From contig CANRXD010000134.1 of the NCBI GenBank assembly GCA_947643685.1, positions 1 through 5,629 of the forward strand: a stretch of DNA of 5,629 bases, read 5' to 3'. The DNA is from an uncultured Clostridium sp. GTDB taxonomy: Bacteria > Bacillota > Clostridia > Lachnospirales > Lachnospiraceae. The notes under the pieces were generated by a model. The model searched no databases, had not been told where the DNA came from, and was given only the letters and a program-made list of their open reading frames with translations. This document shows, one piece after another, positions 1-4,427 of the stretch (position 1 is its first letter; each line of letters begins with the position of its first letter). Position numbers and translations under genes: made by a program.

Positions 1-285
1 CAGGTATATCTGGATGAGATGGGATTTTTGCAGTATTTTACCCAGAACGGAGATAACTGGGCTTTTTTGCCTGTCTCGATTGCACGAAGCATTTTAAAGG
101 ACGCGCCTGTTTCCATCCATGAGCTGGATGCCAGGCTTCCGCACCGAACCCTGTATTATCTGTATCGGGTACAGGACGCATCGCCCTACCAGGAGCGCCT
201 CTTAACTCTTTGCCGGCAGAAGCTGGCTCAGGAAGATGGGGTCGCGGTTAAGGAGGCTCAGGAAAACTATAACGAAATGTTATAA
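1..285 (+). CDS. LysR-type transcriptional regulator, C-terminal part (partial, 5' end outside window)
   Basis: Reading frame 1 is open from the window edge to a TAA at 283-285, giving the last 94 residues of a protein. The stretch WAFLPVSIARSI, then a run leading to RTLYYLYR and a final helix around YQERLLTLCRQKL, has the layout of the end of a LysR-type effector-binding domain: the strand with 'gWa.lP...a', the R-x-x-Y strand, and the closing amphipathic helix. Such regulators are cytoplasmic DNA-binding proteins that sense a small ligand; the ligand cannot be told from here. The N-terminal helix-turn-helix is outside the window, so family assignment rests on the C-terminal pattern only. 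The last 15 or so residues (QEDGVAVKEAQENYNEML) extend past the usual domain end. A transposase relic begins two bases after the stop, so the natural 3' end may have been altered by an insertion. Confidence 0.6.
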   Translation, partial: QVYLDEMGFLQYFTQNGDNWAFLPVSIARSILKDAPVSIHELDARLPHRTLYYLYRVQDASPYQERLLTLCRQKLAQEDGVAVKEAQENYNEML

Positions 286-287
286 TT

Positions 288-470
288 AACGAGGACTTCC
301 GTCGGTTCAACTATCGTTCGGCGGAAAAAGTATATAAAGAGTTTATGCTGTATGCAATCGGCCGTAACATCATGAAATCAAAAAATATGAAGGGAAAAGG
401 GAGCAGAAAGACGCTTAAACAAAGGAGCACTTTTCAAAATCCAAACAAGGGGGATTGCGCCCTGAAATAG
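288..470 (+). pseudogene. DDE transposase C-terminal relic (IS1182/IS4-like)
   Basis: Frame 3 reads NEDFRRFNYRSAEKVYKEF, then MLYAIGRNIMKSK, and ends at a TAG at 468-470, about 60 residues. The order 'FRRF...R....V..E..L.....N..K' matches what I know of the last conserved block of IS1182-type transposases (DDE_Tnp_1_6-like), where it follows the catalytic glutamate. Only this tail is present. The frame is closed by a TAA at 270-272 just upstream, there is no start codon or ribosome binding site for it, and the catalytic part is missing, so it cannot encode an active enzyme. The homology begins right after the stop of the LysR-like gene, which suggests a deletion or insertion junction near 286. 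The exact IS family is uncertain; a different DDE family is possible. Confidence 0.6.
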
Positions 471-486
471 ATACTGCAAAAAGAAA

Positions 487-546
487 GAGACAGTCCAGTA
501 AAGAGCCAGGGCCTTGAAAAAGCCTGAATTTTTAAAGGGCTGTCTC
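487..546 (+). repeat. Imperfect inverted repeat, probable IS 3' end structure
   Basis: GAGACAGTCC at 487-496 and GGGCTGTCTC at 537-546 are complementary over 10 bases with one T/G wobble on the + strand. They enclose 40 bases. The sequence lies just downstream of the transposase relic, and GAGACAG-type termini are common for IS1182-like elements as I recall them, so one arm may be the former right end of the element. Alternatively it is simply a hairpin in the 3' untranslated region of the transposase. No matching left end is present in the window. Confidence 0.4.
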
Positions 547-560
547 CCTCTTACATATCA

Positions 561-597
561 GGGGGCGAAATCGTTATTTTCCGGCTGCCCCTTTTTA
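561..597 (+). terminator. Rho-independent terminator-like hairpin
   Basis: GGGGC at 562-566 pairs with GCCCC at 587-591 and is followed directly by five T residues (592-596). The loop is 20 bases and could pair further internally. It would end transcripts coming from the LysR-like gene or the transposase relic. The stem is short but GC-only, and the T tract is in the right place. Confidence 0.5.
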
Positions 598-619
598 TGA
601 AGAGGAGTTTGGAGACCGA

Positions 620-648
620 TTGAACATTGTATGATTCTGTGGTAGACT
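620..648 (+). promoter_or_regulatory. Candidate sigma-A promoter with extended -10
   Basis: TTGAAC (620-625), a 17-base spacer and TAGACT (643-648), with TGG immediately before the -10 giving the extended TGn motif. Each hexamer matches the consensus at four of six positions. Transcription would start near 655 and run into a cluster of hairpins rather than an open reading frame. Confidence 0.35.
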
Positions 649-654
649 CTGAAT

Positions 655-858
655 ATAAAGATGTCTGGAGGAGAAGGTTGGCGTCCTTAACGGGTTAATC
701 GCATTGTTCGAAAAGTGTAAACCCTGCATAAAGCAGTGCAAGGGACAGACGGAAAAAGACCCATCAGCGAGCTTGGCGGCAACTGATGGGTCGAACGGCG
801 ATTGCGAAAGCAATCATTAAATCTTCCAAGGGCGGCAGCTACATCGCCGCCTTTCTTC
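655..858 (+). ncRNA. Candidate structured RNA (four successive hairpins), unidentified
   Basis: Downstream of the promoter-like site, four stems follow closely. They are: CCCT/AGGG plus GCA/TGC with one bulge at 722-744; a perfect 10-bp stem GACCCATCAG (758-767) with CTGATGGGTC (783-792); a perfect 6-bp stem GATTGC/GCAATC closed by a GAAA tetraloop (800-815); and GGCGGC (831-836) with GCCGCC (846-851). The last stem is extended by A/T and G/T pairs to 828-854 and merges into TTTCTT, so it could be a terminator. I recognise no known RNA family, and no convincing reading frame covers the stretch. A GNRA tetraloop and a 10-bp perfect stem are more than expected by chance, but the boundaries and the very existence of a stable RNA are inferred. 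Confidence 0.3.
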
Positions 859-886
859 AATTACAAGTTCATCATAGCATTTTTTC

Positions 887-932
887 AGGGCGGACGCCCG
901 GCGCTTCTCGCCCGCGTACCGCGGACAAGAAG
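887..932 (-). repeat. Dispersed palindromic repeat, copy 1 (29-base palindrome plus 15-base companion hairpin)
   Basis: The 29-base palindrome occupies 904-932: arms CTTCTCG/CAAGAAG outside, CCGCG/CGCGG inside, loop TAC. A 15-base sequence, AGGGCGGACGCCCGG (887-901), precedes it by two bases. That 15-mer is the exact reverse complement of the one following the palindrome in copy 2, so copy 1 is the same two-part module in the opposite orientation. One extra arm mismatch is present (C909 against A927), besides the one shared by all copies. There is no 14-base terminal repeat around this copy. AGCTAC (837-842) and GTAGCT (936-941) form a weak 6-base outer inverted pair. Confidence 0.8.
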
Positions 933-1123
933 ATTGTAGCTTTTTTTAGAGGAAGCGTCAAGAAAAATAAAAGAACGGGGCGCAAAAATGGCGTTTTCTG
1001 TCGATGGATTTTTTTCGGGCTCAGTTCTATTTTTCCTTTTGCCGAATATATTTAATATAAGCCGGGCAAGACATCCGGCAGGTCAATCTGGACTGATTAT
1101 ATCGAATAAAAAGGAGAAATACT

Positions 1124-1750
1124 ATGTCAGAAAAAGTAATGGAAAACAACAAAGTAAGCGTTATCGGAACCATCGTTTCGGAATTTACATTCAGCCATGC
1201 GGTATTTGGGGAGGGCTTTTATCTGGTGGATCTGTCCGTAAACCGTTTAAGCGAACAGGCGGATGTGATTCCCTTAATGATCTCAGAGCGGCTCATTGAT
1301 GTGACCAGAGATTATATCGGATGCACCATTGAAGCCATCGGGCAGTTCCGTTCCTATAACCGTCATGAAGGCGCCAAAAACCGCCTGGTGCTTTCTGTAT
1401 TCGTGCGGGAAGTGAATTTTATGGAGGAATTCACCGACTATACCAAGACCAACCAGATTTTCCTGGACGGATACATATGTAAGGATCCCATTTACAGAAA
1501 AACTCCTCTGGGAAGGGAAATTGCGGATCTTCTGGTGGCCGTGAACCGTCCTTACGGGAAGTCTGATTATATTCCCTGTATTGCCTGGGGAAGAAACGCC
1601 AGGTTTGCCTCCGGCTTTCTGGTGGGAACCAGAGTTTTAATCTGGGGACGTGTCCAGAGTCGGGAATATACAAAAAAACTCAATGAGACGGAGTGTGAAA
1701 AGAGGATCGCCTACGAGGTTTCTGTGAGCAAGTTAGAGTGTGCGGAATAG
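1124..1750 (+). CDS. Single-stranded DNA-binding protein-like, two OB-fold-like halves
   Basis: This is a 208-residue cytoplasmic protein. The ATG at 1124 is preceded by AAGGAG (1111-1116) at 7 bases, which favours it over the in-frame ATG at 1139. The C-terminal half (about residues 112-205) has the bacterial SSB pattern: LDGYICKDPIYRKTPLG, then IADLLVAVNRPYG, then YIPCIAWGRNA, and GTRVLIWGRVQSREY. These correspond to the SSB strands with 'DPelRyTpsG', 'f.lAVnR', 'f.pc.aWgk.A' and 'v.G.lqsR.Y'. The N-terminal half (about 9-98) is a second, weaker copy of the same fold: VIGTIVSEFTF, FYLVDLSVNR, VIPLMIS, and an IEAIGQFRSYN strand. No acidic C-terminal tip of the DDxIPF kind is present; the protein ends KLECAE. 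It is therefore unlikely to be the housekeeping SSB that recruits repair enzymes, and is better seen as an accessory SSB-like protein. No obvious promoter is seen immediately upstream; a TATATT at 1047-1052 lacks a good -35. Confidence 0.75.
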   Translation: MSEKVMENNKVSVIGTIVSEFTFSHAVFGEGFYLVDLSVNRLSEQADVIPLMISERLIDVTRDYIGCTIEAIGQFRSYNRHEGAKNRLVLSVFVREVNFMEEFTDYTKTNQIFLDGYICKDPIYRKTPLGREIADLLVAVNRPYGKSDYIPCIAWGRNARFASGFLVGTRVLIWGRVQSREYTKKLNETECEKRIAYEVSVSKLECAE

Positions 1751-1765
1751 AAACCGGCGTAAAAC

Positions 1766-1794
1766 TTGCAAAAAATGGAAAAGTATGTTAAGAT
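1766..1794 (+). promoter_or_regulatory. Promoter of the adenosyltransferase-like gene
   Basis: TTGCAA (1766-1771), a 17-base spacer and TAAGAT (1789-1794), with TGT just before the -10 (extended -10). The expected start near 1801 gives a leader of about 40 bases to the ATG at 1843. This separates the gene transcriptionally from the SSB-like gene upstream. No cobalamin riboswitch fits in so short a leader. Confidence 0.6.
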
Positions 1795-1842
1795 ATGCGC
1801 GTTTCGTACATCAAAGAGTACATATAAAACGAGGTGTGCAAT

Positions 1843-2349
1843 ATGGAAAATGGTACAATACGTGTAATCTGCGGTCCTGGAAACGGGAAAACGGCATCGG
1901 CAATCGGGTATGGAATTATCGGAGCTGCTGCGAAGAAAAGAGTTATCATGGTACAGTTTTTAAAGGGTGTGCTGGAAGAAAATAATGTGGAGATTTTAAA
2001 ACGTCTTGAACCGGAGATGAAGGTGTTCCGCTTTGAACGGTCCAGAGGGCTGTTTGAGAATCTCACAGAGGAGCAGAAACAGGAAGAAATCATTAACCTG
2101 AAAAACGGTTTCCATTTTGCCAGAAAGGTTCTGGCCACCGGGGAATGTGATGTGCTGATTCTGGATGAGGTTTTGGGACTTCTGGATCAGAATGTGATTT
2201 CTGCCAGTGAGTTCAAAAAACTTCTGGAGTCCGGGAATGGAGAGACAGAGCTTGTGATTACAGGCCGGGTGTGCCCGGAAGAGATTCGGGAATGCGTGGA
2301 CTGTGTCTCATATGTGGAGAATATAAAAGTTGACAATCCGTGCAAATAA
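1843..2349 (+). CDS. Cob(I)alamin/corrinoid adenosyltransferase-like P-loop protein (CobO/BtuR family)
   Basis: This 168-residue cytoplasmic protein probably transfers the adenosyl group of ATP to a reduced corrinoid, making the coenzyme form of B12. The motifs follow the CobO/BtuR order: a P-loop GPGNGKTASA (residues 11-20), VIMVQFLKG (34-42), LILDEV (105-110) and ELVITGR (136-142), then a C-terminal strand near YVENIKVDNP. The family's usual P-loop is GNGKGKTT; here the first part is changed (GPGNGKTA), though the lysine and threonine are kept. The length is slightly below the usual 180-200 residues. The start at 1843 is chosen because GAGG (1831-1834) lies 8 bases upstream; the in-frame GTG at 1834 would overlap that site. 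No other cobamide genes are visible nearby, so it may act in salvage, or be a divergent paralogue with another role. The dapA promoter overlaps its last codons. Confidence 0.7.
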   Translation: MENGTIRVICGPGNGKTASAIGYGIIGAAAKKRVIMVQFLKGVLEENNVEILKRLEPEMKVFRFERSRGLFENLTEEQKQEEIINLKNGFHFARKVLATGECDVLILDEVLGLLDQNVISASEFKKLLESGNGETELVITGRVCPEEIRECVDCVSYVENIKVDNPCK

Positions 2350-2358
2350 TGTTACCAT
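2330..2358 (+). promoter_or_regulatory. Promoter of dapA, inside the 3' end of the upstream gene
   Basis: A perfect TTGACA (2330-2335), a 17-base spacer and TACCAT (2353-2358) with a TGT extended -10. The -35 lies within the last codons of the adenosyltransferase-like gene, whose stop is at 2347-2349. A start near 2365 would give dapA a leader of about 144 bases. Confidence 0.55.
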
Positions 2359-2364
2359 ATGGGC

Positions 2365-2508
2365 ATACGGAGAATATCCTTTGTGACTGTCATCTTAATA
2401 TAAGATGGGGAGCTGTGGAACAGGGACTTTTGGGGGCTGACATCTTAGTGTATGTCAGCCCTGTTTGTTTCCGGAAAAGGAAACCGATACATGAAGGAGG
2501 AGAGAGTA
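2365..2508 (+). promoter_or_regulatory. dapA leader with mutually exclusive hairpins (candidate attenuator)
   Basis: Three hairpins occur in the leader: CATCTTA/TAAGATG with a 3-base loop (2391-2407), the terminator-like stem at 2434-2461, and GTTTCC/GGAAAC (2467-2484). CATCTTA is repeated at 2441-2447, straddling the left arm and loop of the terminator-like stem. TAAGATG (2401-2407) can therefore pair either with its neighbour or with the terminator-like stem. I see no lysine riboswitch, T-box or other known family here, and no lysine-rich leader peptide. Regulation is inferred from structure only. Confidence 0.35.
2434..2470 (+). terminator. Terminator-like hairpin between adenosyltransferase-like gene and dapA
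   Basis: A perfect 10-bp stem, GGGCTGACAT (2434-2443) with ATGTCAGCCC (2452-2461), has an 8-base loop and is followed by TGTTTGTTT. The T tract is interrupted, so termination may be partial. It lies downstream of the dapA promoter, so dapA transcripts must pass through it. It could end the upstream gene's transcript, act as an attenuator for dapA, or both. Confidence 0.55.
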
Positions 2509-3393
2509 ATGGCTATTTTTGAAGGAGCAGGTGTGGCGTTAGTGACTCCCTTTAAGGAGAACGGTGATGTGAACTACGAGAAGCTGGAGGAACTTGTGGA
2601 GGAGCAGATTGAGAACCATACGGACTGCATCGTGGCCGCCGGAACCACCGGTGAGGCTTCCACAATGACCGAGGAAGAGCATATTGACACAATTCGCTTT
2701 ATCTGCCAGGTGGTAAACGGAAGAGTTCCGGTGATCGCGGGTACCGGTTCCAACTGTACCAAAACAGCTTCACGTCTTTCTAAAGAGGCAGAGGAGGCCG
2801 GAGCAGACGGAGTTCTTGTGGTGTCCCCCTACTATAATAAGGCTACCCAGGGAGGGTTAAAGGCTCATTTTACACAGATTGCAAAATCCGTTAAGATTCC
2901 GGTGGTGCTTTATAATATTCCCGGCAGGACAGGCGTAAACATCGAACCGGAAACCATAGTGGATCTTTGTAAGAATGTAGAAAATATTGTCGGTGTTAAA
3001 GAGGCCAGCGGAAACTTTTCCGCGGTGGCAACCATTATGCAGCTCTCCGGCGGATATGTGGATGTATATTCCGGCAATGATGATCAGATCGTGCCTGTTC
3101 TGGCACTGGGCGGGAAGGGTGTAATTTCCGTACTGTCCAACGTGGCGCCCAAAGAGACTCATGATATCTGCGAACGGTTTTTTAAGGGTGATCTGGAGGG
3201 CAGCAGAAGGCTTCAGTTAAAAGCCCTGCCCCTGATTCATGCGCTGTTTTCCGAAGTGAATCCGATTCCTGTAAAGGCGGCCATGAATCTGATGGGAAAA
3301 GCCGTGGGAGATCCCAGACTTCCCCTGACTGTGATGGAGCCGGAGCATCAGGAAATTTTAAAGAGAGAGCTGGAAAAATTTGGTATTTTGTAA
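2509..3393 (+). CDS. dapA: 4-hydroxy-tetrahydrodipicolinate synthase
   Basis: This 294-residue cytoplasmic TIM-barrel aldolase condenses pyruvate with aspartate semialdehyde, the first committed step to diaminopimelate and lysine. The catalytic set is complete by alignment with E. coli DapA from memory: GTTGE with Thr46 and Thr47, Tyr109 in VSPYYNK, Tyr135 and Arg140 in LYNIPGRTG, the Schiff-base Lys164 in GVKEASG, and YSGNDD at 187-192. The length is that of the family. The ATG at 2509 is chosen because AAGGAGG (2494-2500) lies 8 bases upstream; the in-frame ATG at 2491 overlaps that site. It has its own promoter and leader. dapB follows, originally at a short distance, but a 151-base element now separates the two. 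Confidence 0.96.
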   Translation: MAIFEGAGVALVTPFKENGDVNYEKLEELVEEQIENHTDCIVAAGTTGEASTMTEEEHIDTIRFICQVVNGRVPVIAGTGSNCTKTASRLSKEAEEAGADGVLVVSPYYNKATQGGLKAHFTQIAKSVKIPVVLYNIPGRTGVNIEPETIVDLCKNVENIVGVKEASGNFSAVATIMQLSGGYVDVYSGNDDQIVPVLALGGKGVISVLSNVAPKETHDICERFFKGDLEGSRRLQLKALPLIHALFSEVNPIPVKAAMNLMGKAVGDPRLPLTVMEPEHQEILKRELEKFGIL

Positions 3394-3404
3394 AGAAGGA
3401 AATC

Positions 3405-3555
3405 GTAACAGTTCAGCCTTGCATCTTCTTGCCCGCGTACCGCGGACAAGAAGCTCCGGGCGTCCGCCCTATGAAGATTCAAAGTAAAAAACGTTTATGA
3501 AAACAAGTTTTCAACACGTTTTTTACTCTGAATCTTCGCACGGCTGAACTGTTAC
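3405..3555. mobile_element. MITE-like miniature element, 151 bases, non-coding
   Basis: The ends are a perfect 14-base inverted repeat, GTAACAGTTCAGCC (3405-3418) and GGCTGAACTGTTAC (3542-3555). The interior consists almost entirely of three hairpins: the 29-base palindrome (3425-3453), a short GGGC/GCCC hairpin inside the 15-mer at 3456-3470, and a long hairpin with 22-base arms (3473-3494 and 3516-3537) with one mismatch. The arms enclose a further TGAAAAC/GTTTTCA pair. As single strand it would fold as a three-armed cloverleaf closed by the terminal stem. It encodes no protein, so it would need a transposase supplied elsewhere. The parent transposon is not identifiable from the window. It lies between dapA and dapB and could affect read-through or mRNA stability. 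Confidence 0.8.
3425..3453 (+). repeat. Dispersed palindromic repeat, copy 2 (inside the miniature element)
   Basis: The outer arms CTTCTTG/CAAGAAG and inner arms CCGCG/CGCGG surround the loop TAC, with a single mismatch (C3432 against A3446). The 29 bases are identical to copy 3 at 4816-4844. Similarity to copy 3 continues to the left for another 14 bases with two differences (GTTC-GCC-TGCAT). The companion 15-mer follows two bases later (3456-3470). Confidence 0.9.
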
Positions 3556-3576
3556 AGGAAATCAAAGGAGAAAGTA

Positions 3577-4329
3577 ATGGTGAGAGCAATTTTAAACGGC
3601 TGCAATGGTGCCATGGGCCGTGTCATTACAGATATGATTTCGACGGACGATGAAATTGAAATCATTGCAGGCGTGGATATGAATACAAAAATTCGGGCAG
3701 ATTATCCTGTATATCAGACACTTAAGGAGTGCCCGGCCGCCGATGTGGTCATTGACTTTTCTGTGGCTAAGGCCACGGACGGCGTAGTGGCATACTGTAA
3801 AGAAACAGGGACTCCGGTGGTTCTCTGTACCACGGGACTTTCAAAAGAGCAGCTTGCCCGTGTCCGGGAACTGTCAGAAACCACAGCCGTTTTAAGAAGT
3901 GCCAATATGTCTGTTGGTATCAATTTGCTGTTTAAGGTTCTGGCAGAAGTGGCTCCGGTTCTGAAAAATGCCGGTTTTGACATTGAAATTCTGGAAAAGC
4001 ACCATAATCAGAAGATAGATGCACCAAGCGGTACGGCTCTGGCCCTGGCGGATGTCATCAATGAAAGTCTTAACAATTCCTGTCACTATAAATATGACAG
4101 AACCAGAGAACATGTAAAACGCGAAAAAACAGAGATCGGAATTCAGTCCATGCGCGGCGGCACTGTCGTTGGTGAACACGATATTATGTTTGCCGGACAG
4201 GATGAAGTGATTACATTTACCCATACCGCTTATTCAAAGGCAATTTTTGGAAAAGGCGCAGTGCAGGCTGCAAAATTTCTTGCAGGAAAAGAACCTGGAA
4301 TGTATGATATGTCTGATGTGATCGGTTAA
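3577..4329 (+). CDS. dapB: 4-hydroxy-tetrahydrodipicolinate reductase
   Basis: This 250-residue cytoplasmic NAD(P)H-dependent reductase carries out the step after DapA in the diaminopimelate/lysine pathway. Residues 7-15 (NGCNGAMGR) form the dinucleotide-binding loop, CTTG (84-87) is the conserved strand turn over the cofactor, and EKHHNQKIDAPSGTA (140-154) is the family signature, with His142 as proposed acid/base and Lys146 as substrate ligand. GGTVVGEH (194-201) is also conserved. Length and motif order are normal. AAAGGAG (3564-3570) lies 6 bases before the ATG. No promoter is obvious in the 183-base gap, so it is probably transcribed with dapA through the inserted element. Confidence 0.96.
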   Translation: MVRAILNGCNGAMGRVITDMISTDDEIEIIAGVDMNTKIRADYPVYQTLKECPAADVVIDFSVAKATDGVVAYCKETGTPVVLCTTGLSKEQLARVRELSETTAVLRSANMSVGINLLFKVLAEVAPVLKNAGFDIEILEKHHNQKIDAPSGTALALADVINESLNNSCHYKYDRTREHVKREKTEIGIQSMRGGTVVGEHDIMFAGQDEVITFTHTAYSKAIFGKGAVQAAKFLAGKEPGMYDMSDVIG

Positions 4330-4336
4330 ATGAAAG

Positions 4337-4368
4337 CAGTAACCGTTCGCAAGGTTTAGCTGTTACTG
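4337..4368 (+). repeat. Hairpin downstream of dapB, related in sequence to the element ends
   Basis: CAGTAAC (4337-4343) pairs perfectly with GTTACTG (4362-4368), and a few inner pairs are possible after a mismatch. The left side GTAACCGTTCGC resembles the terminal repeat of the miniature element (GTAACAGTTCAGCC), and the right side ends in CTGTTAC like the other terminus. It may be a decayed end of the same family or an unrelated 3' hairpin of dapB. It has no T tract, so it is not a typical terminator. Confidence 0.4.
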
Positions 4369-4375
4369 GAAATAT

Positions 4376-4425
4376 GAATATTCTCCTTTCAAACGCACAT
4401 ACTAGGGGCAGAAAGGAGAATATTT
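4376..4425 (+). promoter_or_regulatory. Hairpin burying the ribosome binding site of the lipoprotein gene
   Basis: AATATTCTCCTTTC (4377-4390) and GAAAGGAGAATATT (4411-4424) are perfectly complementary over 14 bases, with a G4376/T4425 wobble in addition and a 20-base loop. The right arm contains the Shine-Dalgarno AAAGGAG (4412-4418) of the gene starting at 4428. In the folded mRNA the site would be fully paired, so translation should be low unless the structure opens. It could instead be a protein-binding DNA palindrome. Confidence 0.6.
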
Positions 4426-4427
4426 TT

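Larger units (their letters stand above)
286..1123. other. Gene-free stretch with IS relic, hairpins and a palindromic repeat
   Basis: No intact protein-coding gene can be supported here on either strand. The stretch holds the transposase relic (288-470), an inverted repeat (487-546), a terminator-like hairpin (561-597), a promoter-like site (620-648), four consecutive hairpins (722-854), copy 1 of the dispersed palindrome with its companion 15-mer (887-932), a run of seven T (941-947), and a short 5-bp hairpin GCCGG/CCGGC (1061-1079) ahead of the SSB-like gene. The content looks like a site of repeated insertion and decay. Confidence 0.7.
3397..3563. repeat. 8-base direct repeat (target-site duplication) flanking the miniature element
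   Basis: AGGAAATC occurs at 3397-3404, directly abutting the left terminal inverted repeat, and again at 3556-3563, directly abutting the right one. Both copies are identical. If one copy and the element are removed, the dapA stop and dapB start are 24 bases apart, with the dapB ribosome binding site intact. This is the signature of transposition with an 8-base staggered cut. Confidence 0.8.

Noticed and set aside
595..813. Minus-strand open frame of 72 codons
   Set aside because: No ribosome binding site, no recognisable pattern, and it spans the hairpin cluster.
658..820. A + strand open stretch of about 50 codons with a CKPCIKQC pattern
   Set aside because: It has no ATG, GTG or well-placed alternative start after the GGAGG at 666-671, and the same bases form the hairpins described. 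An open run this short is not unlikely by chance.
1061..1079. Terminator or operator hairpin ahead of the SSB-like gene
   Set aside because: Only a 5-bp stem with no T tract on either side; it could be chance.
786..1299. Two overlapping + strand open frames around copy 1 of the palindrome and the SSB-like start
   Set aside because: Their composition is erratic, they read through the repeat, and the second overlaps the SSB-like gene in another frame.
2365..2508. Lysine riboswitch or T-box ahead of dapA
   Set aside because: The leader is too short for a lysine riboswitch and lacks its conserved core; TGTGGAAC only superficially resembles part of a T-box sequence and the matching terminator arm is absent.
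2340..2522. Possible dapA leader peptide
   Set aside because: It starts at a non-ATG codon inside the upstream gene, lacks a ribosome binding site and is not lysine-rich, so an attenuation peptide is not supported.
3473..3537. Rho-independent terminator of dapA
   Set aside because: The T run is inside the stem rather than after it and the stem is AT-rich, so it fits better as an arm of the miniature element.
3405..3555. CRISPR-like repeat
   Set aside because: The palindromes are kilobases apart with no regular spacers and no cas genes in the window.
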